From contig NZ_BDAG01000032.1 in NCBI RefSeq assembly GCF_002091715.1, positions 1 to 64,000 on the forward strand: DNA of 64,000 nucleotides, in the 5' to 3' direction. Both the position numbers and the translations under genes were made by a program. The notes below the pieces were generated by a model. The model made no database searches, had not been told where the DNA came from, and was given only the letters and a program-made list of their open reading frames with translations. Of this stretch, positions 16,689 through 25,166 are shown piece after piece. Position 1 is the stretch's first letter. Every line of letters starts with the position of its first letter. Source of the DNA: Pseudomonas migulae NBRC 103157. GTDB taxonomy: Bacteria > Pseudomonadota > Gammaproteobacteria > Pseudomonadales > Pseudomonadaceae.

Positions 16689-17198
16689 ATGTCGATAAGT
16701 ACCACTGTTCCCGACACCCTGTGCCCGATTTCCCGGGCCGAGGCGATCGTGGGCGACCGCTGGACCGTGCTGGTCCTGCGTGAGCTGCTTATGGGGAGTC
16801 ATCGGTACGACGAGATTCAGGCGCAAACCGGCGGCACCCCGCAAATGGTCGCGGCACGCTTGAAGAGTCTGGAGGCTGACGGCCTGGTCGAACGCCGTCT
16901 CTACAACGAACGCCCGCCACGCTACGAATACCACCTGACCGAAAAAGGGCTGGCCTTTTACTCGGTGGTGCTGGCGCTGCGCGCCTGGGGGGAAACCTGG
17001 TGCAAGTCGCCGGAGGAAGGCCTGGCGGTGGTGTACACCCACAAAACCTGTGGCGAGCCCGCGGGATTAGGACCGCTTTGCGAACATTGCGGTGAGTTGT
17101 TGCGTCGGGATGAACTGATCAGTGAGCAGAGCGAAGCCTACGCCGCAGAACGACAAGCGCGGCGTGAGGCTTTCAAAGGGAGTCGGAGCCAGGCGTAA
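16689..17198 (+). CDS. HxlR-family winged-helix regulator
   Basis: A 169-residue regulator. The HxlR domain (about 10-105) opens with CPISRAEAIVGDRWTVLVLR and contains the recognition region IQAQTGGTPQMVAARLKSLE. The tail has a Cys-rich element (HKTCGEPAGLGPLCEHCGELL) that resembles a metal- or redox-sensitive zinc ribbon, unusual relative to shorter HxlR proteins. Divergent from the cysteine hydrolase/aldehyde dehydrogenase operon, which it probably controls. Confidence 0.88.
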   Translation: MSISTTVPDTLCPISRAEAIVGDRWTVLVLRELLMGSHRYDEIQAQTGGTPQMVAARLKSLEADGLVERRLYNERPPRYEYHLTEKGLAFYSVVLALRAWGETWCKSPEEGLAVVYTHKTCGEPAGLGPLCEHCGELLRRDELISEQSEAYAAERQARREAFKGSRSQA

Positions 17199-17263
17199 GG
17201 ATGCTGTAGCCGCCCACCCCGAGCTTGCGAACGGGGAGGGCGTGGATGAAACGATCGACGATG

Positions 17264-19699
17264 CTAGAACTGCGGCGTGTATTTCACACTGAACATCACG
17301 TTGCGCGGATCGCCGTAGTTGTTGTTGCCATTGATCTGGTTGTAGGCCGCCGTGAAGTAGGTCTTGTCAAACAGGTTGTTGGCGTTCATCGCCAGCTCGA
17401 TTTCCGACGTGAGCTGGTAACCGACACGGGCATTCCACACGGTGTAACCCGGTACGTTGACGGTGTGGTCGTAACCGATCGTGTGGGTTTGAGCAACGAA
17501 GCCCAGGCCCGTGCTGACACGGTTCCAGTCGCCGCTGAACTGGTAGTTGCCCCACACGCGCAGCATGTGTTTCGGCGTCCACCAGCTGAAGACCTTGCCT
17601 TCGTTCTCCGGGTCTTTGAGGTACTTGGTGGTGTTGTAGGTGTAGCCGGCAAACAGTTGCAGATTGTCGATCACTTCGCCGCTGATTTCAGCGTCGAGAC
17701 CCTGGCTGCGCACTTTGCCGGATGCCTTCGAGCAGTACCAACCGTCGCAGATTTGCCCACCGTCCGTGTCGAGAGTGGCACGGTTTTCCTGGTCGTAACG
17801 GAACAGGGCCAGGGACGTATTGACCCGACCCTCCATCAACTCACCCTTGAGACCCACTTCGTAGTTCGTACCGATAATCGGTTTAACGACCGAGCCGCCT
17901 GTATCGCGTTCGGTTTGCGGTGTGAACACGTCGGTGTAGCTGGCATAGACCGCCCATTCGCGGCTCAGGTCATAGACGATACCGGCGTAGGGCGTCACTT
18001 CGCCGTTTTCGTTGCTGGTGCTTTCAGGATCGGCGGTGATGCTGGTTGCGTCCTGGCGCCACGATTTATAGCTGTAGTCGTACCAGCTCACCCGTGAGCC
18101 GAGCACCAGGGTCAGCGGATCGATCGGCTTGACCCGCCAGCTGCCATACAGGCCTTTTTGGCGGATGTCATATTTGCTCGGCGTCCCACGACCTCCGGGG
18201 CTATCGAGCAAACCGTCGTAACTGATTTCCGGACGATCGTGATCAATGTTGAAGATATTGTCGGTGCTGTTATTGAAGGTCCGGGCGAATTTGTCGTCCG
18301 ACGTGTACTTGGAATAGTTGCCGCCCACCATGATTTCCTGCTGCATGGACAAGGCTTCGAACTTGCCGTTGAGGTTCATGTCCAGGGCGACTTTGGTGGA
18401 ATCCATATCCGTCACGAAGTCAGCGTATTGCACACCGCTGCCATCGGCATTGATGCCGGTGCCACTGGATTGCACCCTTGTGTTCTTTGCCTTGTTGGTT
18501 TCAGTCATGCGCACAGCGCCGACCTTGAAGGCCCAATCGTCGTTGAAACGGTGTTCCAGGTCGGTGTAGAGCGTGGTGACATCGATATCCGAATGGTTCC
18601 ACTTTGCCCCGGTGTACGTCTTGCGCGGCAGGTCGATGGGTTTGCCGTCGGCGTAACGCGGGAAGCCGCGGACATTCGAGCGCGATTCGCCGTCGGACTG
18701 GCTGACTGCCAGGCCCAGGGTAGTGGCCTCGCTCAGATCGAAGTCCAGCGCGCCGTACAGCGAGGTGGTCTTGTACCACTCGGAATCGACGAACGAGTGG
18801 GTGTCATCCTGGTCGGCAACCAGGCGTCCGCGCACAGTGCCGGCCTGGTTCAGCGGCCCGCCGGCGTCCAGCTGCAGACCGTAGTGATCCCACGAGCCGG
18901 CCTTGCCGGTGAGGGTTACGGTCGGTGCGTTCTGGCCGCGTTTGCGCACCAGGTTGACCGCGCCGCCGGGGCTGCCGGTGCCCTGCAGCAAACCGGACGC
19001 GCCACGCAGCACTTCCATGCGATCGAAGAAAATCAGGTCCTGCGTGGCCCAGTTGCCCAGCGCGTAAGTGTTGCGCGGGATCGGCACGCCGTCGTACTGC
19101 CAGTCATCGATCTGGAAGCCGCGCGAACTGAGGACCAAGCCTCTGCCGACGCCTTGAGCCCCGACCACGCCGGTGGTCTTGTTGGCCGCGTCTTTGAGAT
19201 CGACGATATCCTGATCGTCCATTTGCTTGCGGGTCATCACCGTGACCGACTGCGGAATTTCCTTGAGGGTATGGCTGCCCTTGCCGATGGTCACCGCCCG
19301 CGCGGCGTAGGAACCCGAGCCTTCGGTGGTGGCGTCGGTGCTGCGCTCGACAATGGTGGTGACGCCCAGTTGCAACGCTGCGCTGTTGTCCGCGGCTGGC
19401 TCGACGCTGAAGTTACCTTGTCCGGTCACTCGCAATTGCAGGCCGCTGCCTGCCAAGGCCATCTGCATTGCCTGTTCCGCGGGCATCTGGCCGACCACTG
19501 CCGGCGCCTGTTTGCCCCGCACCAGCGACGGCTCCAATGAAACGATATGCCCGCTCTGGCTGGCGATGGCATTCAGCGTGCTGGCGAGTGGGCCGGCCGG
19601 CAAATTGAACGTCAGGTCTTGCGCCTGCGACAGGGCAGAGCTCGCGAGGGTTGCCAGGGCGACGGCGGCGGAAAGGGCGTGGGGCCACGGGTTGAACAC
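17264..19699 (-). CDS. TonB-dependent siderophore receptor with signalling domain (FpvA/FecA type)
   Basis: Outer-membrane receptor of 811 residues. After a signal peptide (about 1-26) comes an STN signalling domain (about 27-105: LTFNLPAGPLASTLNAIA), then the plug (about 140-260: LKEIPQSVTVMTR, LRGASGLLQGTGSPGGAVNL) and a 22-strand barrel ending in Phe (VKYTPQF). Start GTG 19699 follows AGGAGAA. It is preceded by fecR and fecI, so it should sense its siderophore and induce its own gene through cell-surface signalling. The ligand is a ferric siderophore, possibly made by another organism since no biosynthesis genes are near. Confidence 0.92.
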   Translation of the reverse strand: MFNPWPHALSAAVALATLASSALSQAQDLTFNLPAGPLASTLNAIASQSGHIVSLEPSLVRGKQAPAVVGQMPAEQAMQMALAGSGLQLRVTGQGNFSVEPAADNSAALQLGVTTIVERSTDATTEGSGSYAARAVTIGKGSHTLKEIPQSVTVMTRKQMDDQDIVDLKDAANKTTGVVGAQGVGRGLVLSSRGFQIDDWQYDGVPIPRNTYALGNWATQDLIFFDRMEVLRGASGLLQGTGSPGGAVNLVRKRGQNAPTVTLTGKAGSWDHYGLQLDAGGPLNQAGTVRGRLVADQDDTHSFVDSEWYKTTSLYGALDFDLSEATTLGLAVSQSDGESRSNVRGFPRYADGKPIDLPRKTYTGAKWNHSDIDVTTLYTDLEHRFNDDWAFKVGAVRMTETNKAKNTRVQSSGTGINADGSGVQYADFVTDMDSTKVALDMNLNGKFEALSMQQEIMVGGNYSKYTSDDKFARTFNNSTDNIFNIDHDRPEISYDGLLDSPGGRGTPSKYDIRQKGLYGSWRVKPIDPLTLVLGSRVSWYDYSYKSWRQDATSITADPESTSNENGEVTPYAGIVYDLSREWAVYASYTDVFTPQTERDTGGSVVKPIIGTNYEVGLKGELMEGRVNTSLALFRYDQENRATLDTDGGQICDGWYCSKASGKVRSQGLDAEISGEVIDNLQLFAGYTYNTTKYLKDPENEGKVFSWWTPKHMLRVWGNYQFSGDWNRVSTGLGFVAQTHTIGYDHTVNVPGYTVWNARVGYQLTSEIELAMNANNLFDKTYFTAAYNQINGNNNYGDPRNVMFSVKYTPQF

Positions 19700-19763
19700 A
19701 GCGTTCTCCTGAAAATGTGGAAGTGTCAGGAGATAGGTGGGACGAGAAATGAAAACCGGACAC

Positions 19764-19782
19764 GAATGAGAGCGATTTGCAA
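19764..19782 (-). promoter_or_regulatory. Possible Fur box or ECF-controlled promoter before the receptor
   Basis: AATGAGAGCGATTTGC on the plus strand resembles the AATGAGAA-CGATT core seen upstream of fecI. It lies in the 102-bp gap between fecR and the receptor. Confidence 0.4.
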
Positions 19783-19801
19783 AAAAAATCTTCCCGCGGG
19801 G

Positions 19802-20770
19802 TTATTTCGCACGAATCAGCGTCAACCATGGGCTGTAGCGGTCCACGCGAATCGGCAAAGTTTCCGCCAACGCCATGAACACCCGATCGGGATCGTTCAA
19901 CGGAAATACGCCCTGGACGCGCAAGCCTCGAACGTCGGGCGCCACGCGGACAAAACCCCGGCTGTAAGGGCGTAGCGCGTCGACGACTTGCTCCAGTGGA
20001 TCGTCCAGTACATTCAATCGACCGCTCAGCCAGTCGGCGCGATGACGCTGATCGCCGGCGACCGGTGCAATTTTTCCCGCATACAGCATGGCCGATTGAC
20101 CTTCCTGCAGGTCGAGCGTCGTGCCATCGAACAGGCGGGCTTCGACCGAGTGCTGCAGCACCACGACGCGAGTGACGTCTTGTTCCTGAGCCACCAGGAA
20201 TCGGGTGCCCAGCGCACGTGTTTCCCCTTGAGCGGTCCGCACGCGCAGTGGACGCTTGGGGTCAGCCGCCACCTGAATCACCAGTTCGCCATGGCGCAGA
20301 ATCACCAGTCGTTGCTTGTCATCGAAGCGCAGATCCACCGCGCTGTTGGCGTTGAGACTCAGGCGACTACCGTCGGCCAGCGTGAAGTTTTGGCGCTGGC
20401 CGCGAACGGTGTGCAGATCCGCCAGCAGCGAGTCACCCAGCGGGCTGCGAACACCCAGCCATGCGCCGCCGCCCAGCAGGCCCAGGCCCGCGATCACGCG
20501 CAGCGTATCGCGGCGTGAACTGCGGGGTTGCAGCAGCAGTTGCCGTGCTTCGTCGGCCTGGCCGGGCAGGCGTCGATCCAGCGTACGAATCGTGTTGAAG
20601 GAACCCCCGAGGCGCTCCTGCAATGTTGCCCAGGCGCGGGCGTGTGCGGGATCCATCATCAACCATGCGTTGAACCGTTCTTGCAGTGCGGCATCGGGCT
20701 TGCCGGCACGCAGGCTCACCATCCAGTCAATGGCCTGCTCGCTGACCGGGTCAAGGCGCGCTTTGCTCAT
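19802..20770 (-). CDS. fecR: FecR-family anti-sigma regulator
   Basis: A 322-residue inner-membrane regulator that carries the signal from receptor to sigma factor. An N-terminal cytoplasmic DUF4880-like region (about 5-50: DPVSEQAIDWMVSLRAG) is followed by a hydrophobic segment (about 92-110) and the periplasmic FecR domain (QRQNFTLADGSRLSLNANSAVDLRF) with an STN-like end. The ATG at 20770 overlaps the fecI stop (ATGA), so I prefer it over the longer frame. Twin Arg before the membrane segment (SSRRDTLRV) resembles those of other FecR proteins. Confidence 0.9.
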   Translation of the reverse strand: MSKARLDPVSEQAIDWMVSLRAGKPDAALQERFNAWLMMDPAHARAWATLQERLGGSFNTIRTLDRRLPGQADEARQLLLQPRSSRRDTLRVIAGLGLLGGGAWLGVRSPLGDSLLADLHTVRGQRQNFTLADGSRLSLNANSAVDLRFDDKQRLVILRHGELVIQVAADPKRPLRVRTAQGETRALGTRFLVAQEQDVTRVVVLQHSVEARLFDGTTLDLQEGQSAMLYAGKIAPVAGDQRHRADWLSGRLNVLDDPLEQVVDALRPYSRGFVRVAPDVRGLRVQGVFPLNDPDRVFMALAETLPIRVDRYSPWLTLIRAK

Positions 20771-21273
20771 GGCGCGAACTCGCTCAGATAGCACTGACAC
20801 AATGCCTGTTTCATGTAGCGGCTGACCGTACGCTCCGACAGCCCCAGTTTTTGAGCAATCGCCACGTAGCTCAGACCGTCCAGCTGGCTGTAGAGGAACG
20901 TGGTTTTGACGACCATTGGCAAGCCGTCGAGCGCTCGGTCGATGGCGACCAGGGCTTCGATCAGCTGTAGTTGTTCTTCCGGGGAGGGCGCGAACGCTTC
21001 GGGCAGCGTGGACAGGCGTTCGAGGTAGGCCAGTTCCAGTTTGCGCCGGCGATGGCGGTCAAAGATCAGCCGTCGGGCAATGGTCGAGAGGTAGGCGCGG
21101 GGTTGTTCGATGCTGTCCGGGTCCACCCGGGCCACCAGCATCTGGCAAAACGTATCGGCGACGGTGTCCTCAGCGTCCGCGTGATTGCGCAGGCGCCGCT
21201 GGATATGCTGCAGCAGCCAGCGATGATGGTCGCTGAAAAAGAAGCCCAGCTTGCTGGTTGGAGGAGATTGCAC
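20767..21273 (-). CDS. fecI: FecI-type ECF sigma factor
   Basis: A 168-residue ECF sigma factor: region 2 (about 15-80: HADAEDTVADTFCQML, RAYLSTIARRLIFD) and region 4 (about 110-165: LDGLSYVAIAQKLGLSERTVSRYMKQAL). It would direct RNA polymerase to the receptor promoter when FecR signals. A Fur-box-like sequence sits just upstream, consistent with iron repression. First gene of the sigma/anti-sigma/receptor unit. Confidence 0.92.
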   Translation of the reverse strand: MQSPPTSKLGFFFSDHHRWLLQHIQRRLRNHADAEDTVADTFCQMLVARVDPDSIEQPRAYLSTIARRLIFDRHRRRKLELAYLERLSTLPEAFAPSPEEQLQLIEALVAIDRALDGLPMVVKTTFLYSQLDGLSYVAIAQKLGLSERTVSRYMKQALCQCYLSEFAP

Positions 21274-21296
21274 CGGTTGGCTTTCCAGATGTTAGT

Positions 21297-21315
21297 GTGA
21301 ATCGTTCTCAATACT
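21297..21315 (-). promoter_or_regulatory. Fur box candidate upstream of fecI
   Basis: On the minus strand it reads AGTATTGAGAACGATTCAC, close to Pseudomonas Fur sites (TGAGAA-x-GATTCnCA pattern), 24 bp before the fecI start. Confidence 0.6.
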
Positions 21316-21377
21316 ACCTTTGAGAGGATGACCACTGCAATCTCTGACTTCGCCAAGGGAACGGGCACTTCTTTGGT

Positions 21378-22319
21378 TCAACGATCCGCCAGTTCTTCCA
21401 GCAGGTCTGCTGAAGGAACGAAGAACAGGCCTCCGGTGACCGCCGTGCTGAAATCGAGCAAACGGTCGTAATTGCCCGCGGGTCTGCCGACAAACATGTT
21501 CTCGAGCATCAGCTCAAGCGGGGCAGGCGAGCGCGCATAGCCGATGAAATACGTGCCGAACTCACCGGCGCCCGGGCGACCAAAGGGCATGTTGTCGCGC
21601 AGGATTTTTACTTCCTGACCGTCTTGGGTAATCGTCGTCAAGGCGCTGTGCGAGGAGGTCGGTTTGACCGAATCATCGAGTTCGATGTCGGACAGTTTGG
21701 TTCGCCCGATAACCCGTTCCTGAGCCTCGACGGACAACGCGTTCCAGGCAGTCATGTTGTGCAGGTACTTTTGCACCAGCACATAGCTGCCTGCGGTGAA
21801 CGACGGATCTTCGTTGCCCACGAGCGTGAAGTCGACAGCCTTGCGACCGACCGGGTTTTCGGTGCCATCCACGAAACCGATGATGCTGCGCATATCGAAA
21901 TAGCGAAAACCCTGGATTTCATCGACGACCGAAACCGCCTCTCCAAGTGATGACAGTAACTGCGTTGCCAGTTCGAAGCAGAGGTCCATCTGGTCTGCAC
22001 GGATGTGCAGCAAAAGGTCGCCGGGCGTCGCAATGGCTCGGCGTCCCTCTACACCAAATTCGCGAAAGGCATGCAGTGAGGCAGGGCGCGGATTGCCGAA
22101 CAGCGCGTCCCACGCCGTAGACCCAAAACCGCAGACACACGACAGGTTACCGGAGGGAACGCGTTTGCCAACCGATCGTGTCAGGGCCGCGACATCGGCG
22201 CACCAGGCCCGGACTTTACCGGCAGCGTCACTGCCAGGCGCCAGCGTTGCCACGATAAAAATTGCGCTGCTGGTTATGGGGTTACAGACGGCTTGAGGTT
22301 CAGGCGTTTGGTTATCCAT
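21378..22319 (-). CDS. Dyp-type heme peroxidase
   Basis: A 313-residue dye-decolorising peroxidase with the diagnostic GFVDGTENP motif (catalytic Asp). The C-terminal half carries FGTYFIGYARSP and MLENMFVG, typical of the cytoplasmic YfeX/DypB class. No signal peptide follows from the ATG at 22319, which I prefer to the longer open frame because homologous sequence begins there. Known members bind heme and use H2O2. Placement next to an iron-uptake cassette suggests an iron or heme link, which is inference. Confidence 0.9.
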   Translation of the reverse strand: MDNQTPEPQAVCNPITSSAIFIVATLAPGSDAAGKVRAWCADVAALTRSVGKRVPSGNLSCVCGFGSTAWDALFGNPRPASLHAFREFGVEGRRAIATPGDLLLHIRADQMDLCFELATQLLSSLGEAVSVVDEIQGFRYFDMRSIIGFVDGTENPVGRKAVDFTLVGNEDPSFTAGSYVLVQKYLHNMTAWNALSVEAQERVIGRTKLSDIELDDSVKPTSSHSALTTITQDGQEVKILRDNMPFGRPGAGEFGTYFIGYARSPAPLELMLENMFVGRPAGNYDRLLDFSTAVTGGLFFVPSADLLEELADR

Positions 22320-22470
22320 TGGCGTCCACGTTGTCCAGGAGAGTTGCGACACTCTAGCGTTCTCGCCAGTGGAGTGAAACACGCGTGTTCGGTCTGAACG
22401 CTGACGCTGTTCCTGGTTGAGATAAAAGGGGACAGGGCTCGAATACCCCATCCCCTTCATCACGTCACAA

Positions 22471-22902
22471 TCAGAACTTGAACGCCTGGCGCCCAACCAG
22501 CAGCCATTTGCCTTTCTGCTTCTGCCAGATCTGGAAGTTCTCGATTTCGGTCGGAATCACTTCGGTGCCTTTCAGCGCCTGTGCCGAGAAATGGTTGCGA
22601 ACCAGGGCGACGTCACCGGAGAGGGTGATGGTCTGGTTTTGCATCTCCAGGGTTTTGAACGCGCTTCGGCCGGTTTCGATGTCGGCAATGTATTCCTGTT
22701 TGTTCTGGATCTTCCCGCTGGAATGCCCGTAGGTCAGGTTCTCGGCGGTCAGCGCGTTCAGTTCGGGAATGTTCTTTTTCAGCATGGCTTGGGTCAGGTG
22801 GTCGACGGCCTGCGCCACATCTTTCTCAGCGGAGGCTGGTGTGGCGGCGACGTAGCCACTGAACAGGCACAGAAAACCAATCAGCACTTTCATTTTTTTC
22901 AT
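22471..22902 (-). CDS. Exported NTF2-like (DUF4440) protein
   Basis: A 143-residue protein with a Sec signal (about 1-25, ending PASA) and one NTF2-like domain (DHLTQAMLKKNIPELNALTAENLTYGHSSGKIQNKQEY ... WLLVGRQAFKF is split here by dots). Such domains bind small ligands or act as isomerases, but most exported DUF4440 proteins have no known role. It lies upstream of the Dyp gene in the same direction, with about 150 bp between. Confidence 0.8.
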   Translation of the reverse strand: MKKMKVLIGFLCLFSGYVAATPASAEKDVAQAVDHLTQAMLKKNIPELNALTAENLTYGHSSGKIQNKQEYIADIETGRSAFKTLEMQNQTITLSGDVALVRNHFSAQALKGTEVIPTEIENFQIWQKQKGKWLLVGRQAFKF

Positions 22903-23449
22903 GGGTGTTTCCTTGTTGTTGTGGGTGATCGAGTGAGGAATAAAAGGGGTTATTCATCAGTCGTCGTACAACCTAGCATGTGCTGTGGGAAAAACGAACT
23001 TGCAGGCCGGGCTTTTCTCGAAGTCAGGAACCGCGCAGGCTTATCGCGTCATCGTTGAAAAACACGGCCGCGCCACCCCGCGAAAGCTTGGAAGCTGCAG
23101 CCATCGCGAATGGGTCCTGATGTTGGGTGAAGCCCATTACGTGCGTTACGACGAGACCACCGCTGCACGCTTGTTGAGCCTGGGCAAAAAGCTCAGACCC
23201 TGCAGGCGCTTCCGGGCCCCAAGGCCCGCGCTGTATCCAACCTGTGAGGCGCTCAAATCCACATCCCCGGTACGAGCTCACGCTGCTGGTTCCCCTCCGC
23301 GGCAAAACGCAAAAAGCGCCGATGACGACCGCATGTCGCAAAAGCACGAACACATCGACATAACCTTCAATTCCCCTGCGTCGCGGTCGATAACCTGTTC
23401 AGACGCCATCCACGAATGGCTGTAGCCAACTGACCAGGGGACCCACAGA
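22903..23449. other. Intergenic interval without a supported gene
   Basis: About 550 bp between the divergent NTF2-like gene and the chemoreceptor. Open frames exist on both strands (for example 22985-23425 plus and 23024-23353 minus), but their proteins have no recognisable domain, poor starts and mixed composition. I see no strong repeat or hairpin. Confidence 0.5.
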
Positions 23450-25063
23450 GTGTCGATAAAATTACGCTTGATCCTGCTGATTGGCACCGGTCTGCTCACG
23501 GCCTTGATCATGAGCCTGGTGAGTTACCTGGGAAATTCGCAAATGGCGACCGCGGTGAACGACAACGAGGTCAGCATGACCGCGCTGCGCAATCACCTCG
23601 AAGCCGACATGATGCACGACGCATTACGCGCCGATGTGCTGTCGGCGATGTTGGTCGGGCTCGGCAAAAGCACCAGTACGAATGCCGAAGTGCGCAGTTC
23701 CATCGAGGAACACGCGTCGCACTTTCGTGAAGTGCTGGGTGAAAACCTCAAGCTGCCGGTCAACGACACCATCAAGGCCGGCTTGAACACGATCAAACCC
23801 AGCCTCGATACCTACATCAACGCCGCCGAGCGCATTGTCGGGCTGGCCCTGGGAAATCCGGATGCGGCACAAAAAGAGCTGGGTAACTTCAACACCGCGT
23901 TCAGCCAGCTGGAAGACCAGATGGCTGCCCTCAGTGAGCTGATCGAGACCAACACCCAGCAGACCAGCGCAGGCACTCAGCAGGTCATCGGCAACGCCAA
24001 TCTCACGCTGGGCATCGTGCTTGCCGCCAGCCTGTTGCTGCTGCTCGCCCAGGGACGCTGGGTGATTTTGAGCATCATGGGGCCGTTGCAGACTGCGAGC
24101 CGTATCGCCGAGAGCATCGCCCACGGCAACTTGAGCGAAACGATTGCCGAGCCCACCCGCAAGGACGAAGCCAGCGCGCTGATCCGCAGCCTGGCGACCA
24201 TGCAGCGCGATTTGCGCGGCATGATCGAAGTGGTGCGCAGCAACGCCCATGGTGTCAGTGGCATGAGCGCACAGTTGAGCAATGGCTGCCATGAAGTCGC
24301 CGACAGCAGCCAGCAGCAAAGCGCCGCCGCCAGCACCATGGCCGCCGCCGCGAGTGAAATGACCGCGAGCATCGAGGACATTACCCGCCACGCCGAGCGC
24401 GCGCTGAACATGGCCAACCAGGCCGAGGCACTGGCCAAGGATGGCGGTCGGGTGATCCATCAGGTGGTCAACGACATGGACGGGATTGCGCGTTCGGCGC
24501 AGCAGTCGGCCCAGGTCATCCGCACGCTGGACAAGGAATCCGAGGGCATTTTCAGCATCATTCAGGTGATCAAGGGCATCGCCGATCAAACCAACCTGCT
24601 GGCGCTGAACGCCGCCATCGAGGCCGCGCGTGCCGGGGAGCAGGGCCGCGGCTTTGCCGTGGTGGCCGACGAAGTCCGTAGCCTGGCGGGGCGCACCAGC
24701 GCCTCTACCCAGGAAATCGCCACCATGGTCGCGCGCATCCAGCAAAGCACCCGCGAGGCGGTCACCAGCATGGAGGCGGGTGTGGCCCAGGTCGACAAAG
24801 GCATGGCCGTGACCGCCGACGTCGAACGCGCCATCCGCGAAATCCTCGAGGCCACGCTGAACACCACGCAACTGGTGAACGACATCTCCCGCACGATCGG
24901 CGAGCAGAGCCTGGCCAGCAATGAAATCGCGCATCAGGTGGAGATGATAGCGGGCATGTCCGAAGGGAACAGCAAGGTCATTGGCCAGACGGCTTCGACC
25001 ACGGACGAGCTGTCCACCCTGGCGGGCAAGCTGTCCCAGTCGGTCGACAGGTTTCGTCTCTGA
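23450..25063 (+). CDS. Methyl-accepting chemotaxis protein
   Basis: Transmembrane chemoreceptor of 537 residues: TM1 (about 6-28), a helical periplasmic sensor of about 150 residues of the four-helix-bundle kind, TM2 (about 183-205), HAMP (about 206-258) and a cytoplasmic signalling domain with the conserved tip IADQTNLLALNAAIEAARAG. Start GTG 23450. No C-terminal pentapeptide for CheR tethering. No neighbouring gene indicates the ligand. Confidence 0.93.
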   Translation: MSIKLRLILLIGTGLLTALIMSLVSYLGNSQMATAVNDNEVSMTALRNHLEADMMHDALRADVLSAMLVGLGKSTSTNAEVRSSIEEHASHFREVLGENLKLPVNDTIKAGLNTIKPSLDTYINAAERIVGLALGNPDAAQKELGNFNTAFSQLEDQMAALSELIETNTQQTSAGTQQVIGNANLTLGIVLAASLLLLLAQGRWVILSIMGPLQTASRIAESIAHGNLSETIAEPTRKDEASALIRSLATMQRDLRGMIEVVRSNAHGVSGMSAQLSNGCHEVADSSQQQSAAASTMAAAASEMTASIEDITRHAERALNMANQAEALAKDGGRVIHQVVNDMDGIARSAQQSAQVIRTLDKESEGIFSIIQVIKGIADQTNLLALNAAIEAARAGEQGRGFAVVADEVRSLAGRTSASTQEIATMVARIQQSTREAVTSMEAGVAQVDKGMAVTADVERAIREILEATLNTTQLVNDISRTIGEQSLASNEIAHQVEMIAGMSEGNSKVIGQTASTTDELSTLAGKLSQSVDRFRL

Positions 25064-25080
25064 GACATGAAACCCGACCC

Positions 25081-25166
25081 TGCAGGAGTCGGCTTGCTGG
25101 CGATGCTGACAACGCGGTATCCCGTCAAACCGCGTTGATACTTTCGCCAGCAAGCCGGCTCCTACA
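25081..25166. repeat. REP doublet overlapping the ilvD stop codon
   Basis: Inverted arms TGCAGGAGTCGGCTTGCTGG and CCAGCAAGCCGGCTCCTACA. The right arm includes the TAG stop of ilvD (25162-25164, minus strand). Confidence 0.85.

Noticed and set aside
18158..19540. 460-codon open frame on the plus strand
   Set aside because: Shadow of the TonB-dependent receptor gene, with no recognisable protein features.
22985..23425. 146-codon open frame in the gap before the chemoreceptor
   Set aside because: No domain, atypical composition, no ribosome-binding site; the opposite strand is equally open.
23624..25153. 509-codon open frame on the minus strand
   Set aside because: Shadow of the chemoreceptor gene; low-complexity His/Gly/Arg-rich translation.
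25081..25166. REP doublets considered as CRISPR-like or phage attachment repeats
   Set aside because: They are inverted pairs scattered singly, not regularly spaced direct repeats, and no cas or integrase gene is present.
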